DNA from: DATHVR01 sp035461175
GTDB lineage: Bacteria > Actinomycetota > Acidimicrobiia > Spongiisociales > ZC4RG35
Direction of reading: 5' to 3'
NCBI GenBank assembly: GCA_035461175.1
Contig: DATHVR010000185.1
Span: forward strand, 1 to 43,037
Length of the DNA: 43,037 nt
Notes under the pieces: generated by a model
What the model saw: the letters and a program-made list of their open reading frames with translations, nothing else
Told to the model about the DNA's origin: nothing
Database searches by the model: none
Shown here: one piece after another, positions 31,706-39,271 of the stretch
How positions within the stretch are numbered: position 1 is the stretch's first letter
Layout of the letters: the number at the start of each line of letters is the position of its first letter
Program-made: the position numbers and the translations under genes

Positions 31706-33538
31706 GCCGCCACCACCACCGCCGCCACCACCGCCGGAGAAGCCACCTCCGCCACCCGAGCTCGAGGGCGGGCTGAAGGCGCCCTGGAGGGCGGACTCGA
31801 GGCCGGCGAAGGCGTTCTCGCTCGAGCCTCCGCTGTAGCCGTGGTTGCCGTACCAGTAGATGCTCGACTGTTCGGCCAGTTCGGCCGGGGCCGACAGCCG
31901 TGCCTTCTCCAGCACTTCGGAGGCGACCCCGAAGGCGACGCCGTAAACCAGGAAGCGGTCCCACAGCGCCATCGAGATGGCGGGAGCCTCCTCCAGCCGG
32001 GAGAAGTCGCGCAGGTAGCGCTCGAAAGCCTCCCACCGGGCCGCGATCCTGGCTCCCTCTTTGGTTCTTCGCACCCTGACCCGGCGGGGCCCGGCCAGAG
32101 CCAGGAACACCACCCCATTGACGACCATGGCGATCGTCACGGTGAAGGCGGCGATGCCGGTCATCATCGAGCCGCCGGAAAGGCGGGCGGCGATGAAGAC
32201 CCCGAGCACGCCGAGGCCGATGAAACCGGCCGCGATCCACCCCACCCGTCTGGTGCCGGATCGGTCGAGCAGCTTGCGGCTCTCCAGCACCTGGGGTACC
32301 GCCTTGGCGAACGACTGGTACGAGGAGGCGTGGGCGCGGGCGTCCTCGCGGATCAGGTTGCGGAACTCGTTGAGCGGCTGAGGGCCGCCGTCGAGGATCC
32401 GCTCGATGATTGTGTAGGCGTGTCGCTCGTACTGGGTGAGCCGTCCCGGATCAGGCCCCAGCGCCAGCTCCAGGTCGCTGATCTGTTCGCTGCGCAGCCC
32501 TAGGAAGGTCTGACGTTCTATTGAGATAGGCCGGGCCTCGATGAAGCCCCGGGAAATGAAGTCGAACAGCGTGGCGGTGAACGCCCGCTCGTCCACCTTT
32601 CCTTGAGTGAGCAGGGCAGCCACCGCCGCCGGCGGCAGATCGTCGGGTGGCTCCTGCTCGTACTCCCGGTCGTACTCGACCCGCGGCTCCCGGCCGTAGC
32701 CGAGGTAGACCACCAGAGCCGCGGCCACGGCGGGGATCACCGCCAGCAGGGCTCCCCAGGTGACGGCGTTGCGGATGCGGGCCGACTGTTCGGCCGAGGC
32801 CCGAGCGATCTGGACCTCATCCTCCTCGATGACGGTGAGGCCGTTGCCGGGGATGACGGTTCCGCCGTCACTGGTCAGGAGCAGTGACCGCGGGAAGGCA
32901 ACCCGGAACTCCACGAACTGGCCGGAGGGGATATCGGTGGCCACCAACCGGGGCTCGACGCCGCCTTCGCCGAGCGAAGTCTCGCCGGCGACGGACTCGG
33001 GGTGGCCCCAGACGAACACGTCACCGTCGGCGGCTCCGGCGGGGATCGCCATCGAGGCCGTCAGACGGTCGAGGCTCACCGTCCACTCCGGGCCCCACAC
33101 CTGGTGATAGACGTCCACGTAGTCGTCGTAGATCTTGGCCAGGCCCTCCATCCGGTACCGGACCTCGAAGGTCCGCCGCTCGTCGGTGGCCTCGTAATGC
33201 CACACCACCCGGATCCGACCGCCCAGGTCGCGCACTCCGAAGGTGCCGGCGGGAGCCGAACAGCCCAGGTCGGTGCAGGCGCCGGGCTGGTAGACGGCCG
33301 CCCCCTCCGACACCGAGACATTGGTGACTGTCTCCCCCGACCGCAGTGGGATCTCCCGATAACCGCCGCTAAAGGCGCCGTCGAACTCGTAGGTGAGGCG
33401 CTCGGTGACCGTGACGGCCCCGTCGGACTCGACCCGGATCTCGACCTCGGCCTCGGGCAGGCGATACTCGCGCGCCACCGCCGGGAGCGCGACCATCCAC
33501 AGGACGACAAGGAGCCCGCCAACGGCCAGGCGCCGCAT
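31688..33538 (-). CDS. DUF2207 domain membrane protein
   Basis: This 616-residue secreted/membrane protein has an N-terminal signal segment (AVGGLLVVLWMVALPAVA), then the DUF2207 extracellular domain (YRLPEAEVEIRVESDGAVTV, later GYREIPLRSGETVTNVSV). A membrane helix near residue 265 (GALLAVIPAVAAALVVYLG), a cytosolic region and a TM pair (WIAAGFIGLGVLGVFIAARL and following) come next. It ends in a glycine-rich tail (GGGGGFSGGGGGGGGGGG then GAW). Glycine-rich ends are typical of this family. It follows lemA by 5 nt, a pairing seen in many bacteria. The protein's biochemical role is unknown. Confidence 0.87.
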   Translation of the reverse strand: MRRLAVGGLLVVLWMVALPAVAREYRLPEAEVEIRVESDGAVTVTERLTYEFDGAFSGGYREIPLRSGETVTNVSVSEGAAVYQPGACTDLGCSAPAGTFGVRDLGGRIRVVWHYEATDERRTFEVRYRMEGLAKIYDDYVDVYHQVWGPEWTVSLDRLTASMAIPAGAADGDVFVWGHPESVAGETSLGEGGVEPRLVATDIPSGQFVEFRVAFPRSLLLTSDGGTVIPGNGLTVIEEDEVQIARASAEQSARIRNAVTWGALLAVIPAVAAALVVYLGYGREPRVEYDREYEQEPPDDLPPAAVAALLTQGKVDERAFTATLFDFISRGFIEARPISIERQTFLGLRSEQISDLELALGPDPGRLTQYERHAYTIIERILDGGPQPLNEFRNLIREDARAHASSYQSFAKAVPQVLESRKLLDRSGTRRVGWIAAGFIGLGVLGVFIAARLSGGSMMTGIAAFTVTIAMVVNGVVFLALAGPRRVRVRRTKEGARIAARWEAFERYLRDFSRLEEAPAISMALWDRFLVYGVAFGVASEVLEKARLSAPAELAEQSSIYWYGNHGYSGGSSENAFAGLESALQGAFSPPSSSGGGGGFSGGGGGGGGGGGGGAW

Positions 33539-33543
33539 ACGGC

Positions 33544-34092
33544 TCAGAAGTCCACCGCCGGCGGGGTGTCGGCCTCGTCGCCGGCCTCGAAGAAGGGCCG
33601 GGTCTTGAAGCCGGCCACCCCCGCCACCAGGTTGGTGGGCACGGTCTGGACGGCGTTGTTGTAGGAGAGGACGGAATCGTTGTAGATCTGACGGGAAACG
33701 GCGATGCGGTCCTCCGTCTCGGCGAGCTGGGTCTGGAGCTCGGCGAAGTTGGGCGCCGCCCGCAATTCCGGGTAGGACTCCGCCAGCGCAAAGAGGCGTC
33801 GCAGGGCGTCGGTGAGCATGTTCTCGGCATGGGCCTGCTCCTCGGGGCCGGCGGCCGCCTGAGCGGCGTTACGCGCCTCCACTACCGCCTCGAGAGTGTC
33901 GCGTTCGTGGGAGGCATAGCCCTTGACGGTCTCGACCACGTTGGGGATCAGGTCGTAGCGACGCTTGAGCTGGACGTCGACCTGGGCCCAGGCGTTGTCG
34001 ACCCGGTTGCGCAGCTGGACCAGCCGGTTGTAGAGGACGATCGTCAGCACCAGGACGACGGCGACGACGAGCACGATGATCAGCCACTCCAT
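33544..34092 (-). CDS. LemA family protein
   Basis: ATG 34092 follows the ribosome site GGAAGGAGT and gives 182 residues; the longer frame upstream is not coding. An N-terminal signal-anchor (MEWLIIVLVVAVVLVLTI) is followed by the LemA core RLVQLRNRVDNAWAQVDVQ, then LKRRYDLIPNVVETVKGY, and later YNDSVLSYNNAVQTVPTNLV. The fold is a long helical bundle on the outer face of the membrane. A TAGGCT hexamer lies about 35 bp before the start. It forms an operon with DUF2207. Confidence 0.92.
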   Translation of the reverse strand: MEWLIIVLVVAVVLVLTIVLYNRLVQLRNRVDNAWAQVDVQLKRRYDLIPNVVETVKGYASHERDTLEAVVEARNAAQAAAGPEEQAHAENMLTDALRRLFALAESYPELRAAPNFAELQTQLAETEDRIAVSRQIYNDSVLSYNNAVQTVPTNLVAGVAGFKTRPFFEAGDEADTPPAVDF

Positions 34093-34211
34093 GCGAGCGG
34101 ACTCCTTCCGGGGACGGGGCGGCATCAGCCTACCCCACCCGGCAGCAGGCGAGGGGTTGCCGAGAACCGCCGTCCGATGGAATAGCCGCGGGCGACTCGT
34201 CGTTGCTGGTT

Positions 34212-34280
34212 GGGAGACCTCGACAATGGCAGTCTCCCGACGAGGGCCAGCCGGTATCGGCAGCACGACGGGCGCGTAAG
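34212..34280 (+). promoter_or_regulatory. Structured leader, possible decayed guanidine-III-like riboswitch
   Basis: A perfect 7-bp hairpin (GGGAGAC/GTCTCCC, 34212-34238) is followed by CCGACGAGG, GCCGGT, ATCGG and ACGACGGGC. This order resembles a guanidine-III (ykkC-III) pseudoknot, with ACGAGG after the first strand and a downstream ACGGGC that could pair with GCCGGT at 5 of 6 positions. Key conserved bases (GGACAAG) are missing. It precedes an AAGGAG ribosome site (34278-34283) and an SMR transporter remnant, the gene type guanidine riboswitches control. It is reported as a possibility only. Confidence 0.22.
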
Positions 34281-34287
34281 GAGACAC

Positions 34288-34407
34288 GCCCCGGCTTGGC
34301 TCACCCTCGTTGTCGCCGGGTTACTCGAAGTGATCTGGGCCTCACTGCTGCTGGTGACGAAAGGCTTTTCCCGTCTGTGGCCATCGGTCGGGTTCAGCAC
34401 CGACTGA
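34288..34407 (+). pseudogene. SMR (Gdx/SugE-like) efflux transporter fragment
   Basis: The frame reads APAWLTLVVAGLLEVIWASL, then LLVTKGFSRLWPSVG, before ending at a TGA at 34405-34407. This is the first membrane helix of a small multidrug-resistance or guanidinium exporter, including the conserved membrane glutamate (GLLEVIWA) and the GFxRLWPS loop. About two-thirds of the normal roughly 105-residue protein, helices 2-4, is absent. An AAGGAG ribosome site sits just upstream, but no in-frame ATG or GTG follows it. It is a remnant, not a functional gene. It lies between lemA and sucD. Confidence 0.72.
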
Positions 34408-34446
34408 ACGGCCCGGCCGCTCGGTCGGCACCGCAACCGACGTCGT

Positions 34447-35370
34447 TCAGCCCAGAGCCTCGACCATGGCCGAGCCCATGTCGGTGGGAGTGGGGGCGAC
34501 CACGATCCCGGCTTCCTTCATCGCCGCGATCTTGGCGGCGGCAGTTCCCTTACCGCCCGAGACGATGGCACCGGCGTGACCCATCCGCTTGCCGGGAGGC
34601 GCGGTCGTCCCCGCGATGAAACCGGCCACCGGCTTGGTCATGTGCCCGGCCACGAACTCGGCCGCCTCCTCCTCGGCGGTGCCGCCGATCTCGCCGATCA
34701 TGATCACGCCCTCGGTATCGGCGTCGTCCTCGAACAGACGCAGCACGTCGACGAAGTTGGTCCCGTTGACGGGGTCGCCCCCGATACCCACGGCCGTGGT
34801 CTGGCCGAGTCCGAGTTGGGTGAGCTGGTGCACCGCCTCATAGGTGAGGGTGCCGGAGCGCGACACCACCCCAATCTTGCCGGGCTGGTGGATGTAGCCG
34901 GGCATGATCCCGATCTTGCACTGGCGGGGTGTGATCACCCCCGGGCAATTGGGACCGACCAGGCGGGTGCTCTTGCCTTCCAGGTAGCGCTTGGCCACGA
35001 CCATGTCCGCCACCGGGATCCCTTCGGTGATCGCCACCACCAGTTCCACCCCGGCATTGGCCGCCTCCATGATGGCGTCGGCGGCGAACGGGGGCGGGAC
35101 GTAGACCACCGAGGCGGCGGCGCCGGTCTTGGCCACCGCCTCGGGCACGCCGGCGTAGATGGGCAGCTCGACCCGATAGGAGTCGGGGCGTCCCTCGACA
35201 CCGGAATGGTCGGTCTCACCCTCGAAGATCTCGGTGGTCCCGGCTTTGGTGGGGTGGACGGCTCCCACCATCTGAGTGCCGTAGGCGATTGCCTTGTCGG
35301 TGTGGAAGCGGCCGGTAGACCCGAGCCCCTGGACGATGACCTTGGTGTCGCGATCGATGAGAATGCTCAT
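34447..35370 (-). CDS. sucD: Succinyl-CoA synthetase alpha subunit
   Basis: The 307-residue alpha subunit binds CoA (VQGLGSTGRFHTDKAIAYGT) and carries the active-site histidine in MGHAGAIVSGGKG near its C-terminus. Other signatures are VYVPPPFAADAIMEAA, VAITEGIP and GPNCPGVI. With SucC it interconverts succinyl-CoA and succinate with nucleotide synthesis in the TCA cycle. The start follows a GGAGG ribosome site. It carries an unusual insertion of roughly 20 residues after AVHPTKAGTT (EIFEGETDHSGVEGRPDSYR), near residues 45-65, which standard subunits lack. Heptamer repeats sit between sucC and sucD. Confidence 0.95.
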   Translation of the reverse strand: MSILIDRDTKVIVQGLGSTGRFHTDKAIAYGTQMVGAVHPTKAGTTEIFEGETDHSGVEGRPDSYRVELPIYAGVPEAVAKTGAAASVVYVPPPFAADAIMEAANAGVELVVAITEGIPVADMVVAKRYLEGKSTRLVGPNCPGVITPRQCKIGIMPGYIHQPGKIGVVSRSGTLTYEAVHQLTQLGLGQTTAVGIGGDPVNGTNFVDVLRLFEDDADTEGVIMIGEIGGTAEEEAAEFVAGHMTKPVAGFIAGTTAPPGKRMGHAGAIVSGGKGTAAAKIAAMKEAGIVVAPTPTDMGSAMVEALG

Positions 35371-35387
35371 AGGCGAACCTCCGGTTC

Positions 35388-35418
<31 letters not shown>

Positions 35419-35425
35419 GCCAGAG

Positions 35426-36649
35426 TCATCGCGCCAACTCCACGATGCGCTCGGCGCCGTCCTTCATATCCTCGGCGGCGATGACGTCGAGGCCCGACTC
35501 GTTGATGATCGCCTTGCCCTCCTCGACGTTGGTGCCCTCGAGCCGGACCACCAGCGGCACCTCGAGGCCCACGTTCTGGACCGCCTCGACGATCCCGGTG
35601 GCGATGGTGTCGCAGCGCATGATCCCGCCGAAGATGTTGACGAAGATCCCCTTCACCTTCGGATCGCGGGTGATGATCTCGAAGGCGGTGGTGACCTGTT
35701 CGGCGTTGGCGCCGCCGCCGACGTCGAGGAAGTTGGCCGGCTCGCCGCCGAAGTGCTTGATGGTGTCCATCGTCGCCATCGCCAGGCCGGCTCCGTTGAC
35801 GAGACAGCCGATGGTCCCGTCGAGATTGATATAGGAGAGCCCCGCCTCCTTGGCCACCAGTTCGGCCTCGTCCTCTTCGGATTCGTCCCGCATGGCGGCG
35901 ACGTCGGGGTGGCGGAAGAGGGCGTTGTCGTCGAATGCCATCTTGCCGTCCAGAGCCATCACTTCCCCGTCGGTGGTGACGACGAGCGGGTTTATCTCGA
36001 TCAGGTCGGTGTCGAGTTCGGCGGCCGCCCGGCTGAGGGACTTGACGAACCGGGCGAAGTTCTTGGCCGCGTCGCCGTCGAGGGTCAGATCCCGGGCCAG
36101 GGCTCCCGCCTGGAAGTCGGCCAGTCCGATAGCAGGATCGATGGTCTGGCGGAGGATCCTGTCCGGAGTCTCTTCGGCCACCTTCTCGATTTCCATGCCG
36201 CCCTCGGTGGAGGCCATCACGATGTTGCGACCCTGGGCCCGGTCGAGCAGGATCGAGAGATAGAGCTCGCGCTCGATGTCGATCCCCTGCTCTATGTAGA
36301 GGCGGTTGACCTGTTTGCCCTCGTCGCCGGTCTGGATGGTGACCAGGGTGGAGCCGATCATCTTCTCGGCCAGAGCCCGGACCGCCTCCTCGGCGGCCTC
36401 GATTCCGCCGTCGATGCCGGCGGTGACGACATTGACGCCGCGGGTCTCGGGGTGCTCCTTGAAGGTGCCCTTGCCGCGTCCACCGGCGTGGATCTGGGAT
36501 TTCACCACCACTACGGGGTTGCCGGACGCCTCGATCAGCGGCCGGACCGCCGATACCGCCTCATCGACCGAGGTGGCGACCCGGCCCTGGGGTACGGCGA
36601 TTCCCCGAGCGGCCATGAGTTCTTTGGCCTGATACTCGTGAATCTTCAT
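35426..36649 (-). CDS. sucC: Succinyl-CoA synthetase beta subunit
   Basis: The 407-residue beta subunit has an ATP-grasp N-terminus starting MKIHEYQAKELMAARGIAVP, with QIHAGGRGKGTF. Its C-terminus contains VNIFGGIMRCDTIATGIVEA and LVVRLEGTNVEEGKAII, all standard for the ligase. It is slightly longer than the usual 388 to 400 residues. It precedes sucD by 55 bp on the same strand. The TACCGT hexamer 8 nt upstream of the start and the lack of a Shine-Dalgarno fit a leaderless mRNA. Confidence 0.96.
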   Translation of the reverse strand: MKIHEYQAKELMAARGIAVPQGRVATSVDEAVSAVRPLIEASGNPVVVVKSQIHAGGRGKGTFKEHPETRGVNVVTAGIDGGIEAAEEAVRALAEKMIGSTLVTIQTGDEGKQVNRLYIEQGIDIERELYLSILLDRAQGRNIVMASTEGGMEIEKVAEETPDRILRQTIDPAIGLADFQAGALARDLTLDGDAAKNFARFVKSLSRAAAELDTDLIEINPLVVTTDGEVMALDGKMAFDDNALFRHPDVAAMRDESEEDEAELVAKEAGLSYINLDGTIGCLVNGAGLAMATMDTIKHFGGEPANFLDVGGGANAEQVTTAFEIITRDPKVKGIFVNIFGGIMRCDTIATGIVEAVQNVGLEVPLVVRLEGTNVEEGKAIINESGLDVIAAEDMKDGAERIVELAR

Positions 36650-36657
36650 GGGAGGTG

Positions 36658-36663
36658 ACGGTA
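36658..36663 (-). promoter_or_regulatory. Candidate -10 (TACCGT) of sucCD promoter
   Basis: TACCGT is followed by CACCTCCC and the ATG at 36649. The spacing is 8 nt. Confidence 0.45.
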
Positions 36664-36695
36664 GCGGCCGCGCCGGAGGTCCCGGCCAGGGAGCG

Positions 36696-37850
36696 TCAGC
36701 GGTATTTGAGCCCGGTTCCGGTGTTGAACACGACCACCCGGTCCGACTCGGTCACCGACCCCTCCGCCTGCATACGCTCGAGGGCGGCCCAGGCGGCGCC
36801 ACCCTCAGGGCAGACATCGACCCCGGAGGCGGCGGCCAGTCGGGCGGCGGCGGGCCGGATCTCCTCCTCGGAGACGGCCAGCGCCGACCCACCGGTCTCG
36901 CGCACTGCCCGCAGACACAGGAATCCTCCGATCGGCGAGGGGACCCGGAGCCCGTAGGCGGTAGTCACCGCATCCTCCCACGGCTCGGTAACCGGCGCCC
37001 CGGCCTCGAACGCCCTCACCACCGGAGCGCAGCCGGCGGCCTGCACCGACACCAGCCGGGGGCGAGAGGAACCGATCCAGCCCATTTCCTCCATTTCGTC
37101 CAAGGCCTTCCACATGCCCACCAGGCCGGTCCCACCCCCGGTGGGATAGAAGATGACGTCAGGGAGCTCGCCTCCGAACTGCTCCCAGATCTCGTATGCC
37201 ATCGTCTTCTTTCCCTCGATCCGGTACGGCTCCTTCAGGGTCGAGAGGTCGAAGTCGTCGGGCGTGGAATGGGCGGCGAGCCAGCGACCGGCGTCGGCGA
37301 TGGTGCCCGACACCAGTTCCACCTCGGCCCCGTAGTGTCGGCACTCCTCGATGAACGGGCGAGGGGTGTCGACCGGCATCGCCACCAACACCGGGATGTC
37401 CGCCAAAGCTCCGTAGGCGGCCAGCGCACCGGCGGCGTTACCGGCCGAGGGCGCCACCAAGCGGCCGGCTCCCAGGCGGGCGGCGGCCGAGACCGCCATG
37501 CTCATTCCACGCGCCTTGAAGGAGCCGGTCGGATTGCGAGCTTCGTCCTTGATCCAGCGCCGGGGCCCGGCCTCGATCAGCGGGGTCCAGCCCTCGCCGA
37601 GGCTGATCGCCGATCCGGCCTCGACCGGCAGCACCGGACCGTAACGCCACATGGAACTGCGTTCGCGGTCGATCACGACCTCGGGAGTGAGGGTGGCGTC
37701 GAGCGCAACATCCACCCGGAGGGGCATTCCGCACTCCACGCACACGGTCTGAAGGCGCCCGATGTCGTGAGGCGCTCCGCAGTCGAAGCAGGAAAGGCTG
37801 GCGCCGCCGGCTCCCGACCGGCCAATCACGAGCCCGGGCTCTCTGGTCAT
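36696..37850 (-). CDS. Threonine-synthase-like PLP enzyme with N-terminal zinc ribbon
   Basis: ATG 37850 (MTREPGLVIGRSG) is preferred because TACCGT lies 7 nt upstream; ATG 37880 is the alternative. The 384-residue protein has a zinc ribbon (CFDCG...CVECG, around residues 22-42). The PLP lysine is in RNPTGSFKARGMSMAV, the phosphate loop is YPTGGGTGLVGM, and PSAGNAAGALAAYG is the substrate loop. These match threonine synthase, which makes threonine from O-phosphohomoserine, or a close paralogue such as threonine dehydratase-like PLP enzymes. The zinc ribbon is found in many threonine synthase-like proteins. It is divergent from padR. Confidence 0.8.
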   Translation of the reverse strand: MTREPGLVIGRSGAGGASLSCFDCGAPHDIGRLQTVCVECGMPLRVDVALDATLTPEVVIDRERSSMWRYGPVLPVEAGSAISLGEGWTPLIEAGPRRWIKDEARNPTGSFKARGMSMAVSAAARLGAGRLVAPSAGNAAGALAAYGALADIPVLVAMPVDTPRPFIEECRHYGAEVELVSGTIADAGRWLAAHSTPDDFDLSTLKEPYRIEGKKTMAYEIWEQFGGELPDVIFYPTGGGTGLVGMWKALDEMEEMGWIGSSRPRLVSVQAAGCAPVVRAFEAGAPVTEPWEDAVTTAYGLRVPSPIGGFLCLRAVRETGGSALAVSEEEIRPAAARLAAASGVDVCPEGGAAWAALERMQAEGSVTESDRVVVFNTGTGLKYR

Positions 37851-37857
37851 GGAGACG

Positions 37858-37863
37858 ACGGTA
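37858..37863 (-). promoter_or_regulatory. Candidate -10 (TACCGT) of threonine-synthase-like gene
   Basis: TACCGT is followed by 7 nt and the ATG at 37850, which supports the shorter start. Confidence 0.4.
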
Positions 37864-37901
37864 GTTGGGATGGTCTTCATCCCGGGTGACGCCGCTGGGG
37901 G

Positions 37902-37943
37902 TAGACACCCGGCAGATATACTCCGTATAGTACCGGGTATGCT
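37902..37943 (+). promoter_or_regulatory. padR promoter and possible PadR operator
   Basis: A candidate -35 TAGACA (37902-37907) lies 18 bp before a -10-like TATAGT (37926-37931), with a second TATGCT at 37938-37943. The dyad TACT-N6-AGTA overlaps the -10, as expected of an operator for autoregulation. The stretch is distinctly AT-rich compared with its surroundings. Confidence 0.4.
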
Positions 37944-37985
37944 ATCCCATCACGAATTGGCGCAAGAGTCGACACCCGAGTCGGC

Positions 37986-38555
37986 ATGAGCGTCCGACAC
38001 GCCCTTCTGGCCATGTTGAGCGAGGGTCCGGCCTACGGGCTGAGACTCCAACAGGAGTTCGAGGCCCGGACCGGCGAGGTGTGGCCGCTCAACGTGGGCC
38101 AGGTGTACACCACGCTCCAGCGCCTGGAACGGGATGGTCTGGTGGAGTCCGACACCGGGGCCGGCGAAGGGCCGCAGAACACGTTCATGCTGACCGAACC
38201 CGGACGACGGGCTCTGATCGAGTGGCTGACAACGCCACCGGACACGGACGTGCCGCCGCGGGACGAACTGATCATAAAGGTCATGGTGGCGGTGAGCGTC
38301 CCGGGGATCGACGTTCGCCAGGTGATCCAGGCCCACCGGCGTCAGATGGTGGAGGCCATGCAGACCTTCACCCGGCTCAAGATGGACCTCGACGCCGATG
38401 ACGTGGGAGCTGCCCTGATCATCGACGGCGAGTTGTTCCGGCTGGAAGGAGTGGTGAGATGGCTCGATGCGGCCGAGGTCCGGCTGACCAAGGGCTCATC
38501 ATCTCTTTCTCGTAGCGCTGGAACCGAACCGTCCAAGCAGGAGGTGACGACATGA
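37986..38555 (+). CDS. PadR family transcriptional regulator
   Basis: The 189-residue protein starts with the PadR winged-helix domain (MSVRHALLAMLSEGPAYGLR, then LNVGQVYTTLQRLERDGLV and the wing) and has a C-terminal helical domain (about residues 90-170) for dimerisation and ligand sensing. It precedes an ABC exporter pair with 4-nt overlaps, so all three form one operon. PadR proteins usually repress such exporters until a toxic compound binds. Upstream lies an AT-rich promoter with a dyad. Confidence 0.92.
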   Translation: MSVRHALLAMLSEGPAYGLRLQQEFEARTGEVWPLNVGQVYTTLQRLERDGLVESDTGAGEGPQNTFMLTEPGRRALIEWLTTPPDTDVPPRDELIIKVMVAVSVPGIDVRQVIQAHRRQMVEAMQTFTRLKMDLDADDVGAALIIDGELFRLEGVVRWLDAAEVRLTKGSSSLSRSAGTEPSKQEVTT

Positions 38556-39271
38556 CTGCCGTACTCGAGATGCGAGACGTGGCGAAGACTTACGGGTCCG
38601 GGGCGGCCGAGGTCCATGCCCTGCGCGGGGTGGACCTGACCGTGGAAGCGGGCGAACTGGTGGCGGTGATGGGGCCGAGCGGATCCGGAAAGAGCACCCT
38701 GCTCACCATCGCCGGAAGCCTGGAAGATCCCTCCGCCGGTGGAGTGCTCATCGAGGGCCGGCCGCTGGCTTCGATGTCACCCGACGACAAGGCCCAGCTC
38801 CGGCGCCAGTCGATCGGCTACGTCTTCCAGGACTTCAACCTGTTGCCCGGGTTCACCGCGGTCGAAAATGTCGCCCTCCCCCTGGAGCTGGACGGGCTGG
38901 GCTCGGCCCGGGCCAACGAGGTGGGGCTGGCGTCGCTGCGGGATCTCGGATTGGTAGATCGGGCCTCACACTTCCCGGATGACATGTCGGGCGGTGAGCG
39001 GCAACGGGTGGCGATCGCCCGAGCCGTGGTCGGCAACCGCCGCCTGCTGCTCGCCGACGAGCCCTCCGGTTCCCTGGACTCGGCCAACGGCGAGTCCGTG
39101 ATGCGGCTCCTGCGAGAGTCGTGCCGCGGAGGCGTGGCGGGCGTCGTGGTCACCCATGACTCACAGCTGGCGGCGTGGGCGGACCGGGTGGTGTTCCTCC
39201 GGGACGGGCACCTCGTCGACCAGACCCTCCCTCTCCCCGGCGCCGAGTCACTGCTGGAAGGGGAGCGATGA
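38552..39271 (+). CDS. ABC transporter ATP-binding protein (LolD/MacB type)
   Basis: The 239-residue ATPase has Walker A GPSGSGKSTLL (residues 44-54), Q-loop FQDFNLLPGFTAVENVALP, signature MSGGERQRVAIARA and Walker B LLLADEPSGSLDS. The FQDFNLLP and ENVxLP patterns are typical of the MacB/LolD group that works with FtsX-type permeases. It overlaps padR and the permease by 4 nt each. Confidence 0.95.
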   Translation: MTAVLEMRDVAKTYGSGAAEVHALRGVDLTVEAGELVAVMGPSGSGKSTLLTIAGSLEDPSAGGVLIEGRPLASMSPDDKAQLRRQSIGYVFQDFNLLPGFTAVENVALPLELDGLGSARANEVGLASLRDLGLVDRASHFPDDMSGGERQRVAIARAVVGNRRLLLADEPSGSLDSANGESVMRLLRESCRGGVAGVVVTHDSQLAAWADRVVFLRDGHLVDQTLPLPGAESLLEGER

